Of a DNA stretch of 6,310 nucleotides, positions 1 through 6,060 are shown piece by piece (position 1 is the first letter of the stretch; each line of letters begins with the position of its first letter). Location of the stretch: contig DAOTVD010000148.1 in the NCBI GenBank assembly GCA_034437075.1, positions 1-6,310 of the forward strand. The letters run 5' to 3'. Made by a program: the position numbers and the translations under genes. The notes beneath the pieces were generated by a model. That model searched no databases. It was not told the origin of the DNA and was given only the letters and a program-made list of their open reading frames with translations. The stretch is from DAOTVD01 sp034437075 (GTDB lineage: Bacteria; Chloroflexota; Anaerolineae; Aggregatilineales; J027).

Positions 1-960
1 ATCGTGTTAGGGGCAAATATTGCTGTGCGTGTTCTGGGTGGCGCTGAAGATGAGCCATTCGCTGATGTTGAGCAAGTTGCGGACGGTGATACGCCGGTAC
101 AAGTCGCCGAGTCGCCGGACGAGGTGTTCGCGGATTTCACCAATAACGTCGTGCTAGTCGCTTTGGATGACCTAAATGCCCTACGTACAGAATGGCAAGC
201 CGAGTCATTACCCTGCACAGCCGAACTAAGCGACTTGCCTAGCTTTCAAGCCCAGCCCAACACCCGCGAAAACTATCCCGAGTTGGCAGACAGCATGGAA
301 AGCATCAACGAAGCCCTCGATTTGCTGAGCTTCTTGCGCGCTCAATGGCAGACCGCTTGCACTGCCCCGACCGAAATGTCCGCCCAGGACACCCAAAACA
401 CCCTAGATGCCCTGAATCAAGTGGAGATGATGATTACCACGACCGCTGACGAGGTGACCCAGGCCACCGCCAATGCCCAATCTGGTGCAGAAGAACCGAC
501 TGAAGCCGAGGTTCCTCCGACACTCGTCCCCACGGACGTTCCCCTGCCCACAGAAACGCCCTTGCCACCGATTGACGCCAGCCTACTGCGTGACCTAGAA
601 CGTATTGCCGGCAATGGACAAGCCGCTATGAATTCGCTTATCCAGCAGCGTTGGCAGATCGTGCAACAGGGCGAGACAAGCGCTTTTGGCTGTAGCTCTA
701 TTCAGCTTGATGATGATTATGCGGTAGAAGACCCCGCCTTACTCGCGCCGGAGCCCGCATTGGCTGATACCATCGCGCTCATGAACGACGGTTTGGCCCT
801 GGCGCGTGCCTCGGCAGAGCTATACGTCTCCGCTTGCCAGCAATCCGCTTACACAGAAAACACCATCCAGCAAGGGCTCAGCCAGGCGCAACAAGCCTTG
901 CAGAACTTCAACATGGCTGCCGAACAAATTGATAATTACCAAGCAACGAGGTCAGGATGA
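1..960 (+). CDS. Probable exported, membrane-anchored helical protein with duplicated Cys-Cys module (5' end cut by window)
   Basis: The frame is open from the first base, and the first residues (I-V-L-G-A-N-I-A-V) look like the end of a membrane helix or signal anchor, so the true start probably lies before the window; GTG at 4 is only the first possible start inside it. From that GTG, 318 residues are seen. After an acidic stretch (14-45) come two helix-rich modules, about 46-155 and 193-314, joined by a Pro/Thr/Glu-rich linker (162-190, including PTLVPTDVPLPTETPLPP). Each module has a Trp near its first helix (W64, W217) and two Cys exactly 48 residues apart (C71/C119 and C230/C278), suggesting a duplication with one disulfide per module. 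Linkers of this type are common in exported Chloroflexota proteins. I recognise no named family and no catalytic motif; a ligand-binding or structural surface role is only a guess. The stop overlaps the next gene's ATG. Confidence 0.8.
   Translation: MVLGANIAVRVLGGAEDEPFADVEQVADGDTPVQVAESPDEVFADFTNNVVLVALDDLNALRTEWQAESLPCTAELSDLPSFQAQPNTRENYPELADSMESINEALDLLSFLRAQWQTACTAPTEMSAQDTQNTLDALNQVEMMITTTADEVTQATANAQSGAEEPTEAEVPPTLVPTDVPLPTETPLPPIDASLLRDLERIAGNGQAAMNSLIQQRWQIVQQGETSAFGCSSIQLDDDYAVEDPALLAPEPALADTIALMNDGLALARASAELYVSACQQSAYTENTIQQGLSQAQQALQNFNMAAEQIDNYQATRSG
948..951 (+). promoter_or_regulatory. Ribosome binding site (GAGG) for the 957 start
   Basis: GAGG lies five bases before the ATG at 957, inside the last codons of the preceding gene. 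It fixes the start of the small downstream protein and supports translational coupling through the ATGA overlap. Confidence 0.6.
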
Positions 961-1259
961 ATTTCTTGAAAAACCTTTTCGGCGGTGGGTCGTCCCCCAA
1001 AGACAAGGGAATATACGTGTATGTCCGGTTGAATCGCTCGGGCGAAATTGTGCGCTTGCGGCTGCAACCGGGCTACGATGTGTCTTTAGGCGACGGCGAT
1101 AACCCGATTAGCCGTAAACAAGTGGTTGGCCCCCGAACTTTTGAGCGCGCGGAAGCAACACTTTTGTTTGACAAGAATTATCGCTTGGTCGATGCTGAAA
1201 TCGACGGTGGTGAATTGGCCGATGAAGCCGCTTGGAATGCTCAGCAAGCCCAGAATTAG
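957..1259 (+). CDS. Small uncharacterised protein, coupled to the upstream exported protein
   Basis: This gene encodes 100 residues. Its ATG shares the ATGA overlap with the upstream stop, and a GAGG ribosome site at 948-951 sits five bases before it, so the start is well supported. The N-terminus (MNFLKNLFGGG) is a short amphipathic stretch with no real signal peptide or membrane span. The body looks like a compact beta-rich domain: strands around residues 19-38 (IYVYVRLNRSGEIVRLRL) and 56-82, where the segment QVVGPRTFERAEATLLFDKN precedes RLVDAEIDGGEL. The C-terminal tail is Ala/Gln-rich. I recall similar short conserved proteins beginning MNFLK-LFG in Chloroflexota but cannot name a family or function. 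It is probably cytoplasmic, possibly peripheral to the membrane through its N-terminal helix, and co-expressed with the exported protein. Its TAG stop overlaps the stop of the convergent hydrolase gene. Confidence 0.8.
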   Translation: MNFLKNLFGGGSSPKDKGIYVYVRLNRSGEIVRLRLQPGYDVSLGDGDNPISRKQVVGPRTFERAEATLLFDKNYRLVDAEIDGGELADEAAWNAQQAQN

Positions 1260-2218
1260 AGTTCGTGGGCTGCCGGAACGCCGCTGAGCCCTGTCGCGTG
1301 GCGCACAGCATTGCGGATAGCCCGCGATGTGACCTCGGCGGCAAACGCGCCTAACACGCCAATATTGACCTCCTGAGCGGCTTCGTATGTGCCCGTAGCC
1401 AATCCAAAAATTGTGTCGCCGTCAAAAGGTGTATGCGCAGGGCGCACAGCGCGCGTGAGCCCCGCTTGCGCCATCTGCGCGAGTTTGTTGGTTTGGGCCT
1501 TATCTAGCCGGGCATTCGTCGCCACGACGCCCACAACTGTATTCTGGCTGCCCTGCATGGCCATCTGGCGCATCGTGACCAATGTGTCTGCGAAATGCGC
1601 ATCTTCTGGCCCGGTGCGTAGCCCAGCGATGATCTGTCCATCCTCGCCCAGCACATCCCCAAAGGCATTGACCGCAAACAATGCCGCCACATATAACCCA
1701 TCCTGGATGGCTTCGGCAGCGGAGCCAATGCCGCCTTTGGTCGCGTGGGCCGGGCCTAGCAAGCTGCCAACAGTGGCCCCGGCCCCGGCGCCCACACTAC
1801 CTTGCACAACGGGCGCGTCTGTGGCATTTTTGCAGGCTGTATACCCCATTTCCGCAGTGGGGCGCTTGGTATGGCTGCCCAGGCCAAGATCAAACAAAAT
1901 CGCGCCGGGCACAATCGGCACGATGATCTCTGGCCCTACCGCAAATCCCGAGCCTTCTTCTTCCAAATAGCGCATAACGCCATCGCCCACGGCCAAACCG
2001 TAGGCACTTCCCCCAGCCAAAAATAGCGCGTTAACATGCTGAACCATTTGCATAGGGTGCAGCAAATCGGTTTCGCGGGTGCCCGGCGCGCCACCCCGTT
2101 GATCGACCCCCCCGACTGTCTTCGGCGGGCAAAGGATTACCGTGCAGCCGGTGGGGCTTTTAAGATCGTGAGCATGGCCCACGCGCAGGCCCGGGATGGT
2201 CGTTAGTGTATCGCTCAT
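1256..2218 (-). CDS. P1-family (S58, DmpA/NylC-type) aminopeptidase-like hydrolase
   Basis: A 320-residue protein of the self-processing P1/S58 family, which includes DmpA L-aminopeptidase/D-esterase, BapA beta-peptidases and the nylon-oligomer hydrolase NylC. Visible family signatures are the N-terminal ITTIPGLRVGH-like start, GGVDQRGGAPGTRETDLL (36-53), NALFLAGGSAYGLAVGDGVM (63-82), the Gly-rich GSVGAGAGATVG (140-151), and VRPAHTPFDGDTIFGLATG (258-276). Members cleave themselves once to expose an N-terminal nucleophile. By comparison with NylC (Asn/Thr site), the site here should be N226/T227 in QNTVVGVVATNA, giving alpha of about 226 and beta of about 94 residues; that assignment is inferred. 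There is no signal peptide, so it is cytoplasmic. Its ATG overlaps the upstream stop (ATGA), and AGGA at 2227-2230 gives an eight-base spacing. It is the last gene of the minus operon. The substrate is unknown; peptides, amides or small esters are possible. Confidence 0.93.
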   Translation of the reverse strand: MSDTLTTIPGLRVGHAHDLKSPTGCTVILCPPKTVGGVDQRGGAPGTRETDLLHPMQMVQHVNALFLAGGSAYGLAVGDGVMRYLEEEGSGFAVGPEIIVPIVPGAILFDLGLGSHTKRPTAEMGYTACKNATDAPVVQGSVGAGAGATVGSLLGPAHATKGGIGSAAEAIQDGLYVAALFAVNAFGDVLGEDGQIIAGLRTGPEDAHFADTLVTMRQMAMQGSQNTVVGVVATNARLDKAQTNKLAQMAQAGLTRAVRPAHTPFDGDTIFGLATGTYEAAQEVNIGVLGAFAAEVTSRAIRNAVRHATGLSGVPAAHEL

Positions 2219-2499
2219 AGTTGGATTCCTGGTTCGTCTAAACTGGGCGGTAGGTCGTCTTCGTGTTCATCCAAGACTTCAACGGCAGCGTCGTAGTCGC
2301 GAGCGTGGACGTACACGCGCTTGGGGTCGCCGAAGTGCCCAAAGATGCTAGGTAACCCGATGATGCTTTCGATATATACCGGAATACCCGATGTGCGCAG
2401 CAAGCCCGCGATAATTTCGGCCTCAAAGCTGCCATTCGTTTCAGCGATCTGTATCCAAGTGCTTTCGTCCCCAGTTTGGGGTGTTTGGCTGTCGTTCAT
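2215..2499 (-). CDS. DUF2007-type small putative signal-transducing protein
   Basis: The gene encodes 94 residues. The central part carries the DUF2007 pattern: WIQIAETNGSFEAEIIAGLL (15-34), then SGIPVYIES, a short variable loop, and RVYVHARDYDAAVEVLDEHE (61-80). This family is a small ferredoxin-like fold often annotated as a putative signal-transducing protein with PII-like resemblance; no biochemical function is established. It is acidic, has no membrane span, and should be cytoplasmic. Its ATG overlaps the kinase stop (ATGA) and its own stop overlaps the hydrolase ATG. No Shine-Dalgarno is visible before its start, so translation probably depends on ribosomes finishing the kinase gene. 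The position between a hybrid kinase and a hydrolase suggests an accessory role for one of them, but that is inference from order only. Confidence 0.85.
   Translation of the reverse strand: MNDSQTPQTGDESTWIQIAETNGSFEAEIIAGLLRTSGIPVYIESIIGLPSIFGHFGDPKRVYVHARDYDAAVEVLDEHEDDLPPSLDEPGIQL
2227..2230 (-). promoter_or_regulatory. Ribosome binding site (AGGA) for the P1 hydrolase
   Basis: On the minus strand AGGA stands eight bases before the ATG at 2218, within the end of the DUF2007 gene. It supports the ATGA-overlap start and suggests this gene can reinitiate ribosomes independently of the upstream cistron. Confidence 0.5.
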
Positions 2500-3896
2500 G
2501 TGGCATCTGGTTTATGGGTGGGTAGCATGACGGTGAATGTTGTCCCTTCATCCGGGATACTGTTGAGCCAGATGCGCCCGGAATGCGCTTCGATAATGGT
2601 TTTCACAATTGAAAGCCCCAAGCCTGTGCCCGGGTAGCGCTCGGCTGTTTCGTCCGACCGGAAAAACTTGTCCCAGATATAGGGCTGGTCTTTCATGGGA
2701 ATACCGATGCCGGTATCACTCACTTCCAAAATCAAAAAAGGATCATCTTCATAAAGCGTCAGGCGTATAGCGCCCCCGACTGGGGTGTATTTGATCGCGT
2801 TTTGGATTAGGTTCGAAACCATCTGTTTCAGCCGAATAGGGTTGCCCAGGATGGGGCTCAGGCTCGGCTGTAGGTCGATAGAGAGTTCTTGTTGGCGGGC
2901 GTCCATATCGTTTTTGTGCGTCTCGACTGCATAACGCACGATGAGTTCCATTTGTACAATGTCGCGCGTTGTATCCAACCCGGCCTCGATTTTGCTTAGT
3001 TCCAGCAAGTCGGTCAGCAAAGCGGTAATTGACTTGACGCTCAAGAGGATATTATCGGTAAATTTCTCTTGCTGTTCATTCAGCGAGCCAGCCCGCTTAA
3101 GCAATTCTACATAGCCGAGAATCGTGGTCAGGGGTGACCGTAGATCGTGCGAAATAGCCGTTACAAACTCACTGCGCGTCTTTTCTAACTCTTTCAGTTT
3201 GCTAATGTCCTGCATGGTAACGACATATCCCTGGCCTGCGATGGGGGAGACATGCGCATTAAAAATCAGTTGGTCGTTAATTTCGATCTCGTAGCGCCCG
3301 ACCGGGACATTATTATCGTTAAAGATGGCGTAAAGATCGCGATGCTGAATGGCCTGCTTCAGCGTAGGTGCTTCGTGTGGGTTGTGGTTGATATTGAATG
3401 TTTTTTGCGCGATGTCGTTGACATACAAAATTTGTTGTTCGTGGCTGACGATAATCACTGGGTCTTTGATATGCTTGATCATATCCAAGAGCTGCACATC
3501 CAAGCTGCTTGGCGATGGTATAGGCGTTGGCTCGTTCAGGATGCGCTCGATGGCGTCTAAAAAATCACTAATTGAAAATGGTTTGATGAGGTAATCCCGA
3601 ACCCCAAGCCGCAAGGCGCGCACCGCGAGTTGCTCGGAGCCTTCCGCAGTGATCAGAATAAATGGCGTTAAGATGCCGTTCTGCCGGATCGTTTTCAAAA
3701 ACTCTAACCCGGTCATATTCGGCATTAAATAATCGGCAATGATGAGATCAAAAGTAGACTCATGCACGATGTCGAGCGCTTCGTAGCCATCTGCTGCGCT
3801 GGATGCGTCGTAACCTTCCATGCGCAAGACATTATCGACGAGCAGGCTGCGGGTTTCGTGTGCATCATCAATAACTAAAATGCGTTTACCAGACAC
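2496..3896 (-). CDS. Hybrid sensor kinase: REC-PAS-HisKA-HATPase
   Basis: A 466-residue soluble histidine kinase with an N-terminal receiver. Receiver (4-120): acidic pair D10/D11, phospho-acceptor D55 in LIIADYLMP, switch T83, K105 in IKP. PAS (about 133-235) ends in VVTMQDISKLKELEK, the usual signalling helix. HisKA: H250 in SHDLRSPLTTILGY. HATPase: N box around N366 (NLIQNAIKYTP), G1 DTGIGIP (394-400), F box WDKFFRSD (408-415), G2 GTGLGLSI (423-430). All catalytic residues are present, so it should autophosphorylate. There are no membrane spans; the input is cytoplasmic, via PAS and the receiver. The start is GTG at 3896, chosen because it places the receiver normally; the ribosome site before it is weak (GAG about eight bases upstream). 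The preceding gene ends only 18 bases away in the same frame. Its TGA overlaps the DUF2007 ATG. Confidence 0.96.
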   Translation of the reverse strand: MSGKRILVIDDAHETRSLLVDNVLRMEGYDASSAADGYEALDIVHESTFDLIIADYLMPNMTGLEFLKTIRQNGILTPFILITAEGSEQLAVRALRLGVRDYLIKPFSISDFLDAIERILNEPTPIPSPSSLDVQLLDMIKHIKDPVIIVSHEQQILYVNDIAQKTFNINHNPHEAPTLKQAIQHRDLYAIFNDNNVPVGRYEIEINDQLIFNAHVSPIAGQGYVVTMQDISKLKELEKTRSEFVTAISHDLRSPLTTILGYVELLKRAGSLNEQQEKFTDNILLSVKSITALLTDLLELSKIEAGLDTTRDIVQMELIVRYAVETHKNDMDARQQELSIDLQPSLSPILGNPIRLKQMVSNLIQNAIKYTPVGGAIRLTLYEDDPFLILEVSDTGIGIPMKDQPYIWDKFFRSDETAERYPGTGLGLSIVKTIIEAHSGRIWLNSIPDEGTTFTVMLPTHKPDAT

Positions 3897-3914
3897 AAGC
3901 TTTGCTCGCTTTCG

Positions 3915-5096
3915 CTACCGAGGAGAAATACGCTGAATACCGCGCGTTGACCGGGCTGTGCTGTCCCCCAGCGTATGCAGGGTCTGCGCAATGTGGCCAA
4001 TAGATTCTTGCAACTGAGCGATATGCTGCTGCTGTTCAGTGGTCGCGTTTTCGCGCATTTGGGTTAACCCCTGGTAAATGCCTTTTAGGGGATCATCAAG
4101 CTGTTGCAGCGTTTTCTGCCACTGGGCCAAAAGATCATCTTTTTTGCGCAAGGCATCTTCGGTGTCTTGCGCGCGTTTTTCCAGCGTGTTAAAGAGCCGG
4201 ACGTTGGTTAAGCCAATGGTTACATAATCGGCCATCGCGGTCAGCAATTCGGCGTGGTGTTGCTCAAAGGGGGTGCGTTTTTTGTGATTCCCTACGGTCA
4301 GAAGGCCAAAGGCTTTATTGTGTGCGCTCATGGGTACATATACCACAGCTTTAATCTCGCGAGAGAGTTTGAAGCGTTGTAGTCCTTCGCCCGAAGCCAC
4401 TAGCGGTTCTTGGCTGGTCAAAACAAGATTCGCTAGTTCATCGGTTATTGTTTCGCCCAACTTTTCTTGCATCACCAGGGTTAGATTTTTACCCGCCACT
4501 AAGGTAAGCGTTTGGGCCTCTACATCGCGTAGGATAACCGTGGCATGGTCCGCCCCAGTGAGCGCGAGCATGCTATCCAGCACCACGCTAAAAAGCGTAT
4601 CCATATTGCGCATTTCAGTCAATGAGCGGCCAATTTGGCTAAGAATGGTCAACTCTTTTATTTTTTGCTCTAGCTGGCCATTGGTCGATTGGACTTGCTG
4701 GATGAGTTCTTGACGTTCGCTTTGCAACCGTACTTCTTCCATAGCGCGCTCGATAGCATCCAGCAATTCGGGGGGGCGAATCGGTTTGGTGATGAAATCG
4801 CTAGCCCCCAATCGAAAGGCTCGGATGGCGCGCTGCTCATCATCCCGCTTGGTTGTGACAATCACCGGACGAGTGTAGCCACGTTGGCGCAAGCCTACCA
4901 ATACATCTGCCCCGGTAAGACCTGGCATAATTAAATCAAGCAGAATGAGATGCGGCGGCTCTTTTTCGATCAGTTGAAAAGCTGTCTCGCCGTCAATCGC
5001 ATGCGTGGTGCTAAATGACTTTTGCGGCAGAACTTGCGCAATTAGTTCGTAGACTTCGGGGTCATCATCCACAACGAGCAAATTCGTTTGCTGCAT
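3915..5096 (-). CDS. Response regulator REC-GAF protein with coiled-coil, DHp-like tail
   Basis: From ATG 5096 the product has 393 residues. Receiver (4-120): acidic D10-D12, phospho-acceptor D54 in LILLDLIMPG, switch T82, K104 in TKP. A coiled-coil linker (123-150) leads to a GAF domain (about 150-300; ILSQIGRSLTEMRNMDTLFS to YVTIGLTNVRLFNTLEKRA), a ligand- or cofactor-sensing fold. A second coiled coil (300-330) ends in a tail (325-380; LQQLDDPLKGIYQGL then EQQQHIAQLQESIGHIAQTL) shaped like a kinase dimerisation hairpin without the histidine; no ATPase domain follows. There is no DNA-binding output domain, so it probably signals by protein contact, plausibly to the next-gene kinase. Start choice: ATG 5096 has GAG eight bases upstream (5105-5107); an in-frame GTG at 5105 would add three residues. 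It is first in the operon and ends in TAG in frame with the kinase gene. Confidence 0.92.
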   Translation of the reverse strand: MQQTNLLVVDDDPEVYELIAQVLPQKSFSTTHAIDGETAFQLIEKEPPHLILLDLIMPGLTGADVLVGLRQRGYTRPVIVTTKRDDEQRAIRAFRLGASDFITKPIRPPELLDAIERAMEEVRLQSERQELIQQVQSTNGQLEQKIKELTILSQIGRSLTEMRNMDTLFSVVLDSMLALTGADHATVILRDVEAQTLTLVAGKNLTLVMQEKLGETITDELANLVLTSQEPLVASGEGLQRFKLSREIKAVVYVPMSAHNKAFGLLTVGNHKKRTPFEQHHAELLTAMADYVTIGLTNVRLFNTLEKRAQDTEDALRKKDDLLAQWQKTLQQLDDPLKGIYQGLTQMRENATTEQQQHIAQLQESIGHIAQTLHTLGDSTARSTRGIQRISPR

Positions 5097-5135
5097 GGTT
5101 ACCACTCATCTGTTGGTTGTGTTCTCATAAATCTA

Positions 5136-5144
5136 AGTATAACA
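5136..5144 (-). promoter_or_regulatory. Extended -10 promoter of the signalling operon
   Basis: Read on the minus strand, TGTTATACT matches the extended -10 pattern TGnTATAAT with one change. The -35 region about 17 bases upstream (ATTCCT) is poor, as is usual for extended -10 promoters. Transcription would start near 5129, leaving a leader of about 33 bases before the ATG at 5096. It lies in the 122-base gap between the two minus-strand transcription units, where a promoter is expected. Sigma-70-type recognition is assumed. Confidence 0.55.
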
Positions 5145-5218
5145 GACCTCAGCAGCGTAGGAATAGTTGGGGCTTTAGGAGGCCAGTTGGAAGGCTTCTG
5201 GCAGAGGGCATTTGGCGG

Positions 5219-5953
5219 CTAACGCGCCGACTGTTTCGTGATATGTTTTACTTTTTCAACTTGATATAGGATCACCGTCACCACCGCAGCCAGTAAACCT
5301 AGGGCGACTACACTGCGTGCGTCGCTAGAAATGTGCTGCGCAGTGAGGTCAGTAAAACAATATAAGGCAAACGCTACGCCGATATTGTGAACGACCTTGC
5401 CACAAAAAGCCGGCCAAAAGAAACGGCGCCTACCGTAGCGCACCAGCGCCAGAGGAATGATGACCGCGTCATCTGGCAGGGGCAGAGCCGTCATGCAAAA
5501 TATCAGAATCGGAATGCGTTTGGGATAGGTGGTTACGGTATGCTGAATAAATCGGAATAGACGTGTTTGCACTAAGGATGGTTGGGTAGCGAGCAATTTA
5601 TCAGCGATAGTATAGGCAATGAATTTTGCGAATCCAGCGCCGATTCCGGCAGCAGCCCCCAACACCAAAATAGCTTCCAGTGAACTGCCGCCTAATGCGG
5701 CTGTGATAATCGGAAAGGTATATGGAATTTGAATCAAGGGTGTGGCATTCGCGAAGAATGCTAGGATGAGCATACCAGGCACACCCAAGATCGCCGTAAG
5801 GTGCAATACAGCACGCAAACCATCATCGAATACTACCAATACATTGAGCCAGTTTAGGCCATATATGCCTAGCAACAATAGCATCACAAAACCAATATAT
5901 TTGATTTCAATCGTGTATTTGGCGAGGGAACTACTTGATAGGTTGAGTTGCAT
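5219..5953 (-). CDS. VTT-domain (DedA/SNARE-associated-like) integral membrane protein
   Basis: The gene encodes 244 residues, strongly hydrophobic. Likely membrane segments are about 18-41, 55-72, 78-88 with 92-116 (possible re-entrant plus helix), 146-170, 178-200 and 212-232; the C-terminus is basic. The middle fits the VTT layout: a Pro-rich re-entrant segment (PLIQIPYTFPIITAALG), a Gly/Ala-rich helix (VLGAAAGIGAGFAKFIAYTI), a cytoplasmic linker with basic residues, then TALPLPDDAVIIPLALVRYG and RRRFFWPAFCGKVVHNIG, corresponding to the second re-entrant region and the last conserved helix. Related proteins act in lipid scrambling or recycling of undecaprenyl/phospholipid carriers, but this member is divergent and its substrate cannot be read. 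The ATG at 5953 is the only in-frame start after a stop 30 bases upstream; AAGGGA at 5966-5971 is a distant, weak ribosome site. It stands alone, downstream of the 5S gene. Confidence 0.8.
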   Translation of the reverse strand: MQLNLSSSSLAKYTIEIKYIGFVMLLLLGIYGLNWLNVLVVFDDGLRAVLHLTAILGVPGMLILAFFANATPLIQIPYTFPIITAALGGSSLEAILVLGAAAGIGAGFAKFIAYTIADKLLATQPSLVQTRLFRFIQHTVTTYPKRIPILIFCMTALPLPDDAVIIPLALVRYGRRRFFWPAFCGKVVHNIGVAFALYCFTDLTAQHISSDARSVVALGLLAAVVTVILYQVEKVKHITKQSAR

Positions 5954-5981
5954 ATGGGTTGGGCATCCCTTTGAATGAAGT

Positions 5982-6017
5982 CAACAGCACAGTTGTACAC
6001 AACCATGACAAATGTTG
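5982..6017. promoter_or_regulatory. Cluster of CAAC/GTTG half-sites with a 12-base dyad (possible operator)
   Basis: GTTGTACACAAC (5992-6003) is an inverted repeat with five-base arms and a two-base centre. CAAC at 5982-5985 and GTTG at 6014-6017 add two further half-sites in alternating orientation. The cluster sits 30-65 bases before the ATG of the VTT protein, where a repressor or activator site would act. I could not place a convincing -35/-10 pair beside it, so the regulatory role is inference. Confidence 0.3.
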
Positions 6018-6060
6018 GCTTAATAGAGCTTTAGGGAAGTTTTGTATTCCATGGGGGTAA

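Noticed and set aside
417..614. Minus-strand frame with SVGxS repeats
   Set aside because: It is the antisense image of the Pro/Thr-rich linker codons of the exported protein; the repeats mirror that composition.
806..1102. Plus-strand frame overlapping the 3' end of gene 1 and the start of gene 2
   Set aside because: It overlaps two better supported genes in another frame, has no family features and has a Arg/Ser-rich composition typical of shadow frames.
1389..1970. Long plus-strand open frame (193 codons) across the hydrolase gene
   Set aside because: It is antisense to a clear P1-family gene, has low-complexity Ala/Pro/Ser content, no ribosome site and no recognisable domain.
4318..4713. 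Plus-strand frame of 131 codons inside the REC-GAF gene
   Set aside because: It lies antisense to the GAF domain, with no ribosome site and no protein-like pattern.
5165..5205. Possible terminator after the VTT gene (GCCAG/CTGGC on the minus strand)
   Set aside because: The stem has only five pairs with an 11-base loop and no T-run follows, so it is not supported as an intrinsic terminator.
6020..6060. Possible -10 elements (TACAAA, CTATTA on the minus strand) for the VTT gene
   Set aside because: None has a credible -35 at 16-18 bases, so no promoter was called there.
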